Source: JAVJUS01 sp040220455 (GTDB lineage: Bacteria; Pseudomonadota; Alphaproteobacteria; DSM-16000; Inquilinaceae). Taken from it: a stretch of 64,000 nt of DNA. The notes beneath the pieces were generated by a model. That model worked only from the letters and a program-made list of their open reading frames with translations, made no database searches and was not told the origin of the DNA. Within the stretch, counting starts at the first letter, position 1. Each line of letters opens with the position of its first letter. Below, in pieces: positions 9,422 to 18,385 of the stretch. The position numbers and the translations under genes were made by a program. Location: contig JAVJUS010000142.1 of assembly GCA_040220455.1 (NCBI GenBank), forward strand, positions 1 through 64,000, written 5' to 3'.

Positions 9422-10375
9422 TCACATCCCCGCCAGCGGCGCACGGTCGATCACCAGCACCGCCAGCAGGGCGAAAAGATAAAGGATGGAATAGCCGAAC
9501 AGGCGCTTGGCCGCCTTGTAGCCGGTCGCCGCCCCGTCCTCCCGCCGGACCGCCAGCGCCGCGGCGACGAAGCCGAGGCCGAGCGCGATCGAGGCGACGC
9601 CGTAGGCGAGCCCGGCCGCGCCCAGCAGCCAGGGCAGCGGCGCGAGCGGCAGCAGGACGAGCGTGTAGGCGAGGATCTGGCGCTCGGTCGCCGCCTCGCC
9701 GGCGACGACGGGCAGCATCGGCACCCCGGCCTCGGCGTATTCCGGTCGCCGCCACAGGGCGAGCGCCCAGAAATGCGGCGGGGTCCAGAGGAAGATGACG
9801 CCGAACAGGACGACCGGGACGAGCCCGACATCGCCGGTCACCGCCGCCCAGCCGATCAGCGGCGGGAAGGCGCCCGCCGCGCCGCCGATGACGATGTTCT
9901 GCGGCGTCCGGCGCTTGAGCCAGATGGTGTAGACGAAGACGTAGAAGGCCGAGGCGAAGGCCAGGATGCCGGCCGCCACCCAGTTCACCGCCAGCCCCAG
10001 GATCGCGACCGAACCGCCGGTGAGGATCACGCCATAGGCCAGCGCGTCGTCCGGCGCGATCCGACCCTGGGCGATCGGCCGCCCCTTGGTGCGCGCCATG
10101 ACCGCGTCGATGTCGCGGTCGTACCACATGTTGATGGCGCCCGCCGCGCCTGCCCCGACCGCGATGCACAGGACGGCGACCGCCGCCAGCACCGGGTGGA
10201 TCGGCCCGGGTGCCAGCCACAGCCCGGCGAAGCCGCTGAAGACCACCAGGATCATCACCCGCGGCTTGAGCAGGTCGACGAAGTCCCGCCAGGTCGCGCC
10301 GCCGGCCGCCGGGCCGGTGAGCCCGGCGGCCGCCGCGCCGCGCGGAAGGGGCGTATCTGCCGTCAGATCGGTCAT
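9422..10375 (-). CDS. ctaB: Protoheme IX farnesyltransferase (heme O synthase)
   Basis: A 317-residue UbiA-family prenyltransferase that adds a farnesyl group to heme b, giving heme o on the way to heme a. The first Asp-rich site is NMWYDRDIDAVMARTKGRPI (about 98-117); a second acidic site is replaced in the usual way for CtaB, near WTPPHFWALALW. About eight or nine transmembrane helices are evident. ATG 10375 (MTDLTADTPLPRG) is preferred over an ATG at 10402 because the added residues are not family-like. It follows ctaD by 82 bp in the oxidase operon and supplies its cofactor. Confidence 0.96.
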   Translation of the reverse strand: MTDLTADTPLPRGAAAAGLTGPAAGGATWRDFVDLLKPRVMILVVFSGFAGLWLAPGPIHPVLAAVAVLCIAVGAGAAGAINMWYDRDIDAVMARTKGRPIAQGRIAPDDALAYGVILTGGSVAILGLAVNWVAAGILAFASAFYVFVYTIWLKRRTPQNIVIGGAAGAFPPLIGWAAVTGDVGLVPVVLFGVIFLWTPPHFWALALWRRPEYAEAGVPMLPVVAGEAATERQILAYTLVLLPLAPLPWLLGAAGLAYGVASIALGLGFVAAALAVRREDGAATGYKAAKRLFGYSILYLFALLAVLVIDRAPLAGM

Positions 10376-10457
10376 GCCATCGCTCGCCGGGCGTCCCGGC
10401 ATCCGGTAACGAGAGGCGGGCGCGGCGCCGCGGAGGCGACCGCGCCGGCCGGATCGC

Positions 10458-12047
10458 TCAGACCCGCGGCAGGGTCTCGAACTGGTGGAAGGGCGGCGGC
10501 GAACTCACCGACCACTCGAGCGTGGTCGCGCCCTCGCCCCAGTAATTCTCGGCCACCCGGCGGCCCGAGGTCAGAGTGTAGATCGCGATGCCGACGAACA
10601 GCACCACCGACGCCAGGGAGATGTAGGACCCCAGCGAGGCGATCATGTTCCAGCCGCCGAACGCGTCGGCGTAGTCCGGGATGCGCCGCGGCATGCCCTG
10701 CAGCCCCAGGAAGTGCATGGGGAAGAAGGTCAGGTTGACGCCGATGAAGCTCATCCAGAAATGGACCTTGCCCCAGAACTCCGGATACTGCCGGCCGGAC
10801 ATCTTGCCGATCCAGTAGTACCAGCCGGCGAAGATCCCGAAGACGGCGCCCAGGCTGAGCACGTAATGGAAATGCGCGACGACGTAGTAGGTGTCGTGCA
10901 GCACGATGTCCATGCCGGCATTGGCCAGCACCACGCCGGTCACGCCGCCGACGGTGAACAGGAAGATGAAGCCGATGGCCCACAGCATGGGCGTCTTGAA
11001 CTCGATCGACCCGCCCCACATCGTGGCGATCCAGCTGAAGATCTTGATGCCCGTGGGCACCGCGATGATCAACGTCGCGGCGGTGAAGTAGGCCTTGGTG
11101 TCCACGTCCAGCCCGACCGTGAACATGTGGTGGGCCCAGACGATGAAGCCGACGAAGCCGATCGCCACCATCGCGTAGGCCATGCCGAGATAGCCGAAGA
11201 TCGGCTTGCGCGAGAAGGTGGAGACGATGTGGCTGATGATGCCGAAGGCCGGGAGGATCATGATGTAGACCTCCGGGTGGCCGAAGAACCAGAACAGGTG
11301 CTGGAACAGGACCGGATCACCGCCGCCGGCCGCGTCGAAGAACGTCGTGCCGAAGTTGCGGTCGGTCAGCAGCATGGTGATGCCGCCGCCCAGCACCGGC
11401 ACCGCGAGCAGCAGCAGGAAGGCGGTGACCAGCATCGCCCACACGAACAGCGGCATCTTGTGCAGCGTCATGCCGGGCGCGCGCATGTTGAAGATCGTCG
11501 TGATGAAGTTCGCCGCGCCCAGGATCGACGACGCCCCGGCCAGGTGCAGCGCGAAGATCGCCATGTCCACCGAGGGCCCGGGATGGCCCAGCGCCGAGGA
11601 CAGCGGCGGATAGATCGTCCAGCCCGTGCCCGCGCCCTGGCCGACGAAGGCCGAGCCGATCAGCAGCAGCAGCGCCGGCACCAGAAGCCAGAACGAGATG
11701 TTGTTGAGCCGCGGGAACGCCATGTCCGGCGCTCCGATCATCAGCGGCACGAACCAGTTGCCGAAGCCGCCGATCAGCGCCGGCATGACGACGAAGAACA
11801 CCATGATCAGGCCGTGCGCCGTGATCCAGACGTTCCACTGCTGACCGTCGCCCAGGATCTGCAGGCCCGGATTCTGGAGCTCCAGGCGCATGAGCAACGA
11901 GAACAGCCCGCCGATGATGCCCGCGATCACCGCGAAGACGAGATAGAGCGTGCCGATGTCCTTGTGGTTCGTCGAGAACAGCCAGCGACGAACGAAACCC
12001 GGCTTGTGGTCGTGGTGGTCGTGGGCGTGCGCCCCGGCTTCGGCCAT
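10458..12047 (-). CDS. ctaD: Cytochrome c oxidase subunit I
   Basis: A 529-residue, twelve-helix catalytic subunit with heme a, heme a3 and CuB. FSTNHKDIGTLYL opens the conserved core. The CuB/heme region is HPEVYIMILPAFGIISHI, with the cross-linked His-Tyr pair; the vicinal CuB histidines lie in WAHHMFTVG, and the heme ligands in VVAHFHYVLSLG. ATG 12047 (MAEAGAHAHDHHDH) is chosen because a ribosome-binding stretch AGGGGATC precedes it; a frame open to 12143 is upstream read-through. The N-terminal His/Asp-rich tail is typical of alphaproteobacterial aa3 enzymes. It is second in the operon after ctaC. Confidence 0.98.
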   Translation of the reverse strand: MAEAGAHAHDHHDHKPGFVRRWLFSTNHKDIGTLYLVFAVIAGIIGGLFSLLMRLELQNPGLQILGDGQQWNVWITAHGLIMVFFVVMPALIGGFGNWFVPLMIGAPDMAFPRLNNISFWLLVPALLLLIGSAFVGQGAGTGWTIYPPLSSALGHPGPSVDMAIFALHLAGASSILGAANFITTIFNMRAPGMTLHKMPLFVWAMLVTAFLLLLAVPVLGGGITMLLTDRNFGTTFFDAAGGGDPVLFQHLFWFFGHPEVYIMILPAFGIISHIVSTFSRKPIFGYLGMAYAMVAIGFVGFIVWAHHMFTVGLDVDTKAYFTAATLIIAVPTGIKIFSWIATMWGGSIEFKTPMLWAIGFIFLFTVGGVTGVVLANAGMDIVLHDTYYVVAHFHYVLSLGAVFGIFAGWYYWIGKMSGRQYPEFWGKVHFWMSFIGVNLTFFPMHFLGLQGMPRRIPDYADAFGGWNMIASLGSYISLASVVLFVGIAIYTLTSGRRVAENYWGEGATTLEWSVSSPPPFHQFETLPRV

Positions 12048-12167
12048 GACGATCCCCTGTCGGTCCCTACGGAGCCGGCCCCGCTCGGGCGGGCCCCGAC
12101 GATACGAAACGGCTATCCCGCGCGGACCCGGGCGCGGCGCCATGGCCGCGCGCCGGGCCGGCGCGCC

Positions 12168-13070
12168 TTATTCCACGGCGGCCTGCGCCAGCTCCCGCTC
12201 GCGCTCGGCGATCGCCTCCTCCCAGGTCTGCGTCAGCAGGACCGGCCTGTCCTCGAGATCGAGGCCGGCCGTGCGCTCGACGACCCAGTCGTCGAACTCT
12301 TCGCGGCTGACCGCACGGACCTCGATCGGCATGAAGCCGTGCCCGGTGCCGCAGATCTCGGAGCACTGACCGTAATAGGTCCCCTCCTCCTCGATGCGCA
12401 CCCAGGTCTCGTTCATCCGCCCCGGGATGGCGTCGGTCTTCATCCCGAAGGCCGGCATGGCGAAGCTGTGCAGGACGTCGCCCGCGGTGACCAGCACCTG
12501 GATGTCGGTGTCGACCGGCAGCACCACCGGCTCGTCGACCGAGAGCAGGCGGACCTGGTCGCCCGAGATCTCCTCGTCCGGCACCATGTAGCTCGCGTAT
12601 TCCCCGATCTGCTGGTCGGGATACTCGTAGCCCCAGTACCACTGGTAGCCGGTCACCTGGAGCGTCATCTCCGGGTTCTCGCTGCGGTCCATGTAGTAGA
12701 GCAGCCGGAACGACGGCACCGCGATGACCAGCAGGATCAGCACCGGCACGATCGTCCACACGACCTCGAGCAGGGTGTTGTGCGTCGTGCGCGAGGGCGT
12801 CGGGTTGCGCTTGGCGTTGAAGCGCCACGTCACGTAGAGCAGCAGCGCCAGCACGAAGACCGAGATGGCGAAGATGATGACCAGCAGCAGGTTGTGGAAG
12901 CTCTGCACCTGGTGCTTGACCGGTGAGGCGCCGGCCTGGAGGCCGAGGCCCCAGGGCTCCGGCTGACCGGCCGCCAGCGCCGGGCCGCCGAGAGCGGAGA
13001 CCGCCAGCACGGCGCCGACAAGGGCGGCCAGGGCGAGAGCCGCGTGAGCGGCGATTCGGGTCAGACGCAT
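12168..13070 (-). CDS. ctaC: Cytochrome c oxidase subunit II
   Basis: A 300-residue subunit carrying the binuclear CuA centre that accepts electrons from cytochrome c. An N-terminal signal peptide (to about residue 33, ending AGPALAA-like) precedes two transmembrane helices (about 60-82 and 102-122). The periplasmic cupredoxin domain has the aromatic patch GYQWYWGYEYPD and the CuA ligands in LHSFAMPAFG and CSEICGTGHGFM. The C-terminal tail is acidic and Glu-rich. It is the first gene of the oxidase operon, with a 419-bp divergent gap to tldD upstream, where its promoter must lie. Confidence 0.97.
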   Translation of the reverse strand: MRLTRIAAHAALALAALVGAVLAVSALGGPALAAGQPEPWGLGLQAGASPVKHQVQSFHNLLLVIIFAISVFVLALLLYVTWRFNAKRNPTPSRTTHNTLLEVVWTIVPVLILLVIAVPSFRLLYYMDRSENPEMTLQVTGYQWYWGYEYPDQQIGEYASYMVPDEEISGDQVRLLSVDEPVVLPVDTDIQVLVTAGDVLHSFAMPAFGMKTDAIPGRMNETWVRIEEEGTYYGQCSEICGTGHGFMPIEVRAVSREEFDDWVVERTAGLDLEDRPVLLTQTWEEAIAERERELAQAAVE

Positions 13071-13489
13071 ACCGAACGATCCAGCTTCGACACTACGGGT
13101 CGCGCGCTGACTGCCGCGCGCGGGCCGGCGGAGCGGGCGGGCGGCCAGGCCGCCGAGGGCGCCCCGTCGGGGCCGGCGCGGGTTATACTCCCCTCGCCGC
13201 GCCGCGAAAAGGCCCTCTTCCCGTCACGCCCCCGCTCCGACCGCCAGTGGCGAAGCGGGGCGCTCTACCGACGATGTGGCGAAAGCTACACCACCGCCCC
13301 CGCCCGGCCAACCATGGCGCGGCGCGCGGCCCCGGGCGCGAATCGTCGCGGGGCCCGCGGAAATCCGGGCGCCGCGACCGAACCGCGCGGCTTGCCGGGC
13401 GGGCCCGGGCGCCCCACTCTAGAGACCTGTTTTCCGCAAGGGGCGGCACCGCGCCGCCCCCGCGCCCGCGACCCCGGACCGGACCCGCC
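13071..13489. other. Divergent intergenic region ctaC-tldD
   Basis: A 419-bp non-coding stretch between two divergently transcribed genes, so it should contain promoters for both the oxidase operon and tldD. A GTTATACT stretch near 13179 and a TCTAGAGA stretch near 13420 are the only AT-richer spots. I see no convincing -35/-10 pair, repeat or structured RNA and make no specific promoter call. Confidence 0.6.
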
Positions 13490-14923
13490 ATGACCGACCT
13501 CGCCACGACGGACGACCTCTTCTTCGACCGCACCGGCCTCGACCGCGACCGCGCCGACCGCCTGGTCGCCGAGACGCTGGAGCGGGCCGACGACGGCGAG
13601 CTGTTCCTGGAATATCGCCAGTCGGAAAGCCTGAGCTGGGACGACGGCCGGCTGCGCTCGGCCAATTTCGACACGGTCCAGGGCTTCGGCCTGCGCGCCG
13701 TGGCCGGCGAGGCGACCGGCTACGCCCATTCGACCGAGGTCAGCGAGGCGGCGCTCCAGCGGGCGGCGGAGACGGTCGGCACGGTCACGCGCGGTCGCTC
13801 CGGCACCGCGGCAGAGGCCCCGTCCGGCACCAATGTCCGGCTCTACGACGACGTCAATCCGCTGGCGGCGATGCCGTTCGAGGCCAAGGTGCGCCTGCTG
13901 GAGGAGATCGATGCCTATGCCCGGGCCCGCGACCCGCGCGTCGTCCAGGTGATGGCCTCGCTCGCCGGGTCGTGGCAGGCGGTGCGCATCGTGCGCGCCG
14001 ACGGCCGGCATACCGCCGACATCCGGCCGCTGGTCCGGGTCAACGTCTCGGTCGTCTGCAAGGCCGGCGACCGGCGCGAGAGCGGCAGCTACGGCGCCGG
14101 CGGCCGGGCGACCTACGACGTCTACGTCGCGCCCGAGGCGTGGCGCCACGCCGTCGACGAGGCGGTGCGCGAGGCGCTGGTCAAGCTCGAGGCGATCGAC
14201 ACCCCGGCCGGCGAGATGACGGTCGTGCTCGGCGCCGGCTGGCCGGGCATCCTGCTGCACGAGGCGATCGGCCACGGGCTGGAGGGCGACTTCAACCGCA
14301 AGCGCACCAGCGCCTTCGCCGGCCTGATGGGCGAGCGGATCGCCGCGCCCGGCGTCACGGTGGTCGACGACGGCACGCTCAAGGGCCGGCGCGGCAGCCT
14401 GACGGTCGACGACGAGGGCACGCCGACCCGGTCCACCGTGCTGATCGAGGACGGCCGGCTCGTCGGCTACATGCAGGATCGCCAGAACGCCCGGCTGATG
14501 GGCATGGCGCCGACCGGCAACGGCCGGCGGGAGAGCTACGCCCACCACCCCATGCCGCGCATGACCAACACCTACATGCTCTCCGGCGGGCACAGCCGCG
14601 ACGAGATCCTGTCGACCGTCAAGAACGGCCTGTGGGCGGTCAATTTCGGCGGCGGCCAGGTCGACATCACCTCGGGCAAGTTCGTCTTCTCCGCCTCCGA
14701 AGCCTACCTGATCGAGAACGGCCGGATCGGCCCGCCGGTCAAGGGCGCGACGCTGATCGGCAACGGCCCCGACGCCCTGACCAAGATCGCCATGGTCGGC
14801 GACGACATGGCGCTCGACCCGGGCATCGGGACCTGCGGCAAGGACGGCCAGGGCGTGCCCGTCGGCGTCGGCCAGCCGAGCCTGCGCATCGACGGCCTGA
14901 CCGTCGGCGGCACGGCGGGGTGA
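13490..14923 (+). CDS. tldD: Metalloprotease TldD
   Basis: A 477-residue subunit of the TldD/TldE zinc protease, which degrades unfolded peptides inside a heterodimer and, in enterobacteria, processes microcin B17 and the CcdA antitoxin. The zinc motif HExxxH is intact in LLHEAIGHGLEGDF (about residues 257-263). FNRKRTSAFAG, RRGSLTVDDEGTPT and the C-terminal GIGTCGKDGQGVPVGVGQP are family hallmarks. The start chosen, ATG 13490 (MTDLATTDDLFF), gives the standard family length; the frame is open further upstream without conserved residues. The partner pmbA/tldE is 12 kb downstream at 27045, on the same strand. Confidence 0.96.
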   Translation: MTDLATTDDLFFDRTGLDRDRADRLVAETLERADDGELFLEYRQSESLSWDDGRLRSANFDTVQGFGLRAVAGEATGYAHSTEVSEAALQRAAETVGTVTRGRSGTAAEAPSGTNVRLYDDVNPLAAMPFEAKVRLLEEIDAYARARDPRVVQVMASLAGSWQAVRIVRADGRHTADIRPLVRVNVSVVCKAGDRRESGSYGAGGRATYDVYVAPEAWRHAVDEAVREALVKLEAIDTPAGEMTVVLGAGWPGILLHEAIGHGLEGDFNRKRTSAFAGLMGERIAAPGVTVVDDGTLKGRRGSLTVDDEGTPTRSTVLIEDGRLVGYMQDRQNARLMGMAPTGNGRRESYAHHPMPRMTNTYMLSGGHSRDEILSTVKNGLWAVNFGGGQVDITSGKFVFSASEAYLIENGRIGPPVKGATLIGNGPDALTKIAMVGDDMALDPGIGTCGKDGQGVPVGVGQPSLRIDGLTVGGTAG

Positions 14924-15052
14924 CTGCCGCGGGCGCCGCCCGCCATCACCCGGCGATCAGGACTCCCCCGCCTCGTCGGCCGATTCGGCCTCGGCTTCGG
15001 CCAGCGCCTCGTTGAGCTCGCTGCAGTCCTTCGTGATCGCGGCCTTGTTCTC

Positions 15053-15436
15053 TCATCTCCACGGGAACGTGCATTCCTTGCTCAGCACGACGGCGCGCAG
15101 GACCTGGCGCTCGCCCTTGACCCGGGCGAGGTCATAGGTCTGTTCGTCGTCGCCGCCGATGAACAGCAGTGGCAGGACCAGAAAGCCGCTGGCGACCAGC
15201 AGCGCGTCGCCGCGGCGCTTGGCCCGCTGGGCCGCGGTCAGCCGGGCCTCCAGATCCTGGACGTAGCCGAGTTCCTGCAATGCGGCGTCGCAGGGCATCG
15301 CGACGTAAGGCCGGGTGGCGACATAGGCCGGCTCCACCGCCTCTGGCGGCGAGGCGCAGCCGGCAAGCCCTAGGGCCGCGAGCATCAGGGCAGCGGCTCC
15401 CGCGAGGCGGGGGCCCGACAGCGGGGGAAGGCGCAT
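15053..15436 (-). CDS. Small lipoprotein with a probable premature stop
   Basis: A 127-residue protein with a lipoprotein signal: LMLAALGLAGC, a lipobox with Cys27, then a predicted periplasmic part. A charged segment (EARLTAAQRAKRRGDALL) precedes a hydrophobic helix (LLVASGFLVLPLLFIGG, about 81-97), then EQTYDLARVKGER and KECTFPWR. The frame ends with TGA at 15055-15053, yet the same frame continues without interruption for 31 codons of GC-rich-third-position sequence (ENKAAITKDCSELNEALAEA...) to a second TGA at 14957-14959. That suggests a nonsense mutation or sequencing error in a ~159-residue lipoprotein. No family is recognised. Confidence 0.75.
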   Translation of the reverse strand: MRLPPLSGPRLAGAAALMLAALGLAGCASPPEAVEPAYVATRPYVAMPCDAALQELGYVQDLEARLTAAQRAKRRGDALLVASGFLVLPLLFIGGDDEQTYDLARVKGERQVLRAVVLSKECTFPWR

Positions 15437-15618
15437 GATGGTCTCCGGTGATCTACGACCGGAGAATGCATACTATCGCGTTCAGTGCAATCGGAAAGCG
15501 GGGGTGGCTTCATCGATCGACGACCGAAGACACCTTCTCGGGACGCGGGTTTCGAGAGCCTTCGTCGGCGAGCGGCCGTGATCCACGCCGCGCGCGACCG
15601 TCGGGCCCGCCCACGCAG

Positions 15619-15694
15619 GTTGCTCAGCGCCGACAGGCGCTGCGCAACGGCCCGGACGAAGCCGTCGCCCACGGCCTTACAGGCCGTGGGCGAC
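15619..15694. repeat. Two perfect hairpins in the lipoprotein upstream gap
   Basis: The first hairpin (15619-15648) pairs GTTGC-CAGCGCC with GGCGCTG-GCAAC around GACA. The second (15664-15694) is a perfect 13-bp stem, GTCGCCCACGGCC with GGCCGTGGGCGAC, and a TTACA loop. They lie in the 277-bp gap downstream of the 80-residue membrane protein gene (minus strand). No T-run follows, so a classical terminator is not supported. The remainder of the gap, 15437-15618, shows nothing recognisable. Confidence 0.75.
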
Positions 15695-15714
15695 CTACCG
15701 CAACCGACGCGCCG

Positions 15715-15957
15715 CTACGTGTCGTGCCGGCCGCCCTGGCGGTTGGAGTAGATCGCGAGGCCGAGGACGACGGCGGCGGCGACCGGCACGGTGACGGCCA
15801 GCGCGTAGAGCAGCACCGTGGGCAACGCATCGAGCACGCCGCCGGGCCGCATCACGTTGCCCGACGCGAGGAACCCGAAGGTCGCCAGCAGGAAGATCGT
15901 GCCGGTGATGCGCTGGGCCCAGTCGCGCACCCAGGCCCAGTTGGTCCGCTGGAACAT
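15715..15957 (-). CDS. Hypothetical two-helix membrane protein
   Basis: An 80-residue protein with two hydrophobic helices: about 15-33 (AQRITGTIFLLATFGFLAS) and about 42-66 (LDALPTVLLYALAVTVPVAAAVVLG). A basic/aromatic N-terminus (MFQRTNWAWVRDWAQR) suggests a cytoplasmic start, giving an N-in/C-in hairpin. It lies 19 bp downstream of the glutamate-cysteine ligase gene on the same strand and is probably cotranscribed with it. I recognise no family. Codon usage matches its neighbours, so it is likely a real gene. Confidence 0.7.
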   Translation of the reverse strand: MFQRTNWAWVRDWAQRITGTIFLLATFGFLASGNVMRPGGVLDALPTVLLYALAVTVPVAAAVVLGLAIYSNRQGGRHDT

Positions 15958-15976
15958 GCCGCCGTCCGCTGTCCTG

Positions 15977-17344
15977 TCAGTAGGCGTAGTCGCGGAAGAC
16001 CGGGTCGACCGAGCCTTCCCACTCCTCCCGGAACCGGCGCAGCAGCTCGTCGGCCGGGCTGCGGCCGGTCTCGACGATCAAGTCGAGGGTGTCGAGGAAA
16101 TGGGCCTCGGTCTCCGCGAAGCCGTCGAGGCGATGCCGGTTCTTCAGCCCCGCCCGCGCGATCTTCAGCGTCTCGCGCGCGATATCGCGCACCGTGCCGC
16201 GGCGGAACGGCGTGGCGAGGCCGGTGCGCGGCACCTCGGCACGCAGGCGGGCGCGCTCCTCCCCGGTCCAGTCCGCGACCAGGTCCCACGCGGCCTGCAG
16301 CGCGTCGGAGTCGTAGAGCAGCCCGACCCACAGCGCCGGCAGCGCGCACAGCCGCCGCCACGGCCCGCCATCGGCGCCGCGCATCTCCATGAACTTCTTC
16401 AGCCGGACCTCGGGGAAGGCGGTCGTCAGGTGATCGGTCCAGTCGCCGAGATAGGGGATCTCTCCCGGCAGGGCCGGCAGCTTGCCGTCCATGAAGTCGC
16501 GGAACGACTGGCCCGACGCGTCCAGGTACTTCCCGTCGCGATAGACGAAGTACATCGGCACGTCGAGCATCCAGTCGACGTAGCACTCGAAGCCGAAGCC
16601 GTCCTCGAAGACGAAGGGCAGGTCGCCGCAGCGGTCGGGGTCCGTGTCGGTCCAGATGTGGCTGCGGTAGCTCAGAAAGCCGTTGGGCGCGCCCTCGGTG
16701 AAGGGCGAGTTGGCGAAGAGCGCCGTGGCGATCGGCTGGAGCGCGAGCCCGACCCGGAACTTTCGCACCATGTCGGCCTCGCTGGCGAAGTCCAGGTTGA
16801 CCTGGACCGTGCAGGTCCGGGTCATCATGTCGAGGCCGAGATCGCCGCGCTTGGGCATGTAGGCCTTCATGATCCCGTAGCGCCCCTTGGGCATCCAGGG
16901 GATCTGGTCGCGCCGCCACTTCGGCTGGAAGCCGAGGCCGAGCATGCCGACCCCGAGCTCGGCCGAGACCTCCTTGACCTGGCGCAGGTGCTCGTGGACC
17001 TCGTCGCAGGTCTGGTGGATCGAGGACAGCGGCGCGCCGGAGAGCTCGAGCTGGCCGCCGGGCTCCAGCGTGATCGAGCAGCCGGCCCCGTCGTCGAGCG
17101 CGATCAGGTTGCCGTCCTCCTCCACCCCGTTCCAGCCGTAGCGGCGCAGGCCGTCGAGCAGCGCGCCGATGCCCGACGCCCCCTCGTAGGGCAGCGGGGT
17201 CAGGTCGTCGAGCCGGAAGGCGAACTTCTCGTGCTCGGTGCCGATGCGCCAGCGCTCGCGCGGCTTCGACCCGCTCTCGAGATATTCGACGAGCTGACGC
17301 TTGTCGGTCAGCGGGATGGCACTCTGGCTCGGCGGCGCTGACAT
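15977..17344 (-). CDS. gshA: Glutamate-cysteine ligase (class 2, plant/alphaproteobacterial type)
   Basis: A 455-residue ATP-dependent enzyme joining glutamate and cysteine, the first step of glutathione synthesis. Diagnostic segments are RIGTEHEKFAF near the N-terminus, a Mg/ATP-binding acidic cluster in CSITLEPGGQLELSG, PKRGDLGLDMMTRTCTVQVN, and the C-terminal RSPADELLRRF. The type is that shared by plants and alphaproteobacteria, not the E. coli GshA type. The start MSAPPSQSAIP at 17344 fits. It lies downstream of rsmE on the same strand (181-bp gap with a short tandem repeat). The gshB partner is not in this window. Confidence 0.95.
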   Translation of the reverse strand: MSAPPSQSAIPLTDKRQLVEYLESGSKPRERWRIGTEHEKFAFRLDDLTPLPYEGASGIGALLDGLRRYGWNGVEEDGNLIALDDGAGCSITLEPGGQLELSGAPLSSIHQTCDEVHEHLRQVKEVSAELGVGMLGLGFQPKWRRDQIPWMPKGRYGIMKAYMPKRGDLGLDMMTRTCTVQVNLDFASEADMVRKFRVGLALQPIATALFANSPFTEGAPNGFLSYRSHIWTDTDPDRCGDLPFVFEDGFGFECYVDWMLDVPMYFVYRDGKYLDASGQSFRDFMDGKLPALPGEIPYLGDWTDHLTTAFPEVRLKKFMEMRGADGGPWRRLCALPALWVGLLYDSDALQAAWDLVADWTGEERARLRAEVPRTGLATPFRRGTVRDIARETLKIARAGLKNRHRLDGFAETEAHFLDTLDLIVETGRSPADELLRRFREEWEGSVDPVFRDYAY

Positions 17345-17364
17345 CGCATGCGGTCTCGTCGATG

Positions 17365-17444
17365 GGCGGGCCGGATCGGCCCCGGGGGTTGGCGGGCCGG
17401 GATCGGCCCCGGGGGTTGGCGGGCCGGGGTCGGCCCGGGGAACG
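17365..17444. repeat. Short GC-rich tandem repeat (3 x ~27 bp)
   Basis: Three consecutive units beginning GGCGGGCCGG and continuing with TCGGCCC(C)GGGG start at 17365, 17391 and 17418. They differ by single-base insertions and substitutions. They lie in the gshA 5' region between gshA and rsmE. This looks like replication slippage; no function can be read from it. Confidence 0.7.
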
Positions 17445-17525
17445 GGGGTCCATCGCCACGGCGCGAAGGCCGGGCGCTCTCCGCCGCGTCACGACGGACG
17501 GGGCGGCGTCACGATCGGGGCGGCG

Positions 17526-18299
17526 TCACGAACGCGGTGGCCGCTCGCCCCCGTCGCCCGCGATCCCGCCCCACAGCGCGAGCATCGCGAGCATGGCGGT
17601 CTCCGCCCGCAGGACTCGCGGACCCAGGCCGACGGGGTGAACAAACGGCAAGCCCCGCATGAGGTCAAGTTCGGACTGCCGGAACCCGCCTTCCGGCCCG
17701 GTCAGCACCGCCGCCGGGCCCCCGGAGAGACGTCGCGCGGCGGCGGCCGCCGGCTCGGCCTCGCCCACCTCGACGCAGACCAGCAGCGCCCGGTCGGCGG
17801 GCCAGGCCTCCAGGAGGCCGGCGAGGTCCACCGGCTCGCGCACCGCCGGGACGTCCAGACGCTCGCACTGCTCGGCCGCCTCCACGGCGTTGGCCGCCAG
17901 CCGGGCGATGTTGACCCGGCCGACATCGGTGTGGCGGGTGAAGACGGGCTGCAGCGCCGTCGCGCCCAACTCCGTCGCCTTTTCGGCCAGAAAGTCGAGT
18001 CGGGCCTTCTTGATCGGTGCGAAGACGGCCCACAGATCGCCCGCCTGCGTTTGGGGGCGGCGACGGCCCTCGACGCGCAGCCGAGCGCCCCGCTTGTCCA
18101 GCGCTTCGATCGTCGCGCGCCACTCGCCGTCGCGGCCGTTGAAAAGCGCCACCGGCGCCCTCGGCGCCAGGCGCAGGACGCCGCGCAGATAATGGGCCCG
18201 GTCGCCGCCCAGCGCGACCGCAGCACCGGCCGACAGGTCCTCCGACACATAGAGCCGGGTGCGGGGCGCGGAGGGCGCCTCGGAAGGCGAATCACTCAT
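17526..18299 (-). CDS. rsmE: 16S rRNA (uracil-1498-N3) methyltransferase
   Basis: A 257-residue SPOUT-fold enzyme that methylates U1498 of 16S rRNA using SAM. An N-terminal PUA-like RNA-binding part (RLYVSEDLSAGAAVAL, HYLRGVLRL) is followed by the trefoil-knot SAM site: LTGPEGGF (about 209-216) and LGPRVLRAETAMLAML at the C-terminus, both invariant in the family. Other markers are KKARLDFLAEKATELGA and EAAEQCERL. ATG 18299 (MSDSPSEAP) is preferred; the extra 15 basic residues in a longer frame are not conserved. It is divergent from ubiA and upstream of gshA, a conserved alphaproteobacterial neighbourhood. Confidence 0.95.
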   Translation of the reverse strand: MSDSPSEAPSAPRTRLYVSEDLSAGAAVALGGDRAHYLRGVLRLAPRAPVALFNGRDGEWRATIEALDKRGARLRVEGRRRPQTQAGDLWAVFAPIKKARLDFLAEKATELGATALQPVFTRHTDVGRVNIARLAANAVEAAEQCERLDVPAVREPVDLAGLLEAWPADRALLVCVEVGEAEPAAAAARRLSGGPAAVLTGPEGGFRQSELDLMRGLPFVHPVGLGPRVLRAETAMLAMLALWGGIAGDGGERPPRS

Positions 18300-18359
18300 C
18301 GCGCGCACTCTCCTCCGACGCGCCTGTGTTCGCAACGTCGCCATGGCGCCGCCCCCCCA

Positions 18360-18385
18360 AATATAAAGACATATTTATATTGACA
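18360..18385. promoter_or_regulatory. AT-rich palindrome in the rsmE/ubiA divergent promoter region
   Basis: A perfect 8-bp inverted repeat, AATATAAA/TTTATATT with a GACATA spacer, occupies 18360-18381 in otherwise ~70% GC sequence. A TTGACA (18380-18385) directly abuts it, reading toward ubiA; the best -10-like match, GATTAT at 18405-18410, has a long 19-bp spacer. The palindrome offers -10-like TATATT/TATAAA words in both directions. It is likely the promoter or operator for one or both divergent genes; which protein binds is unknown. Confidence 0.5.
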
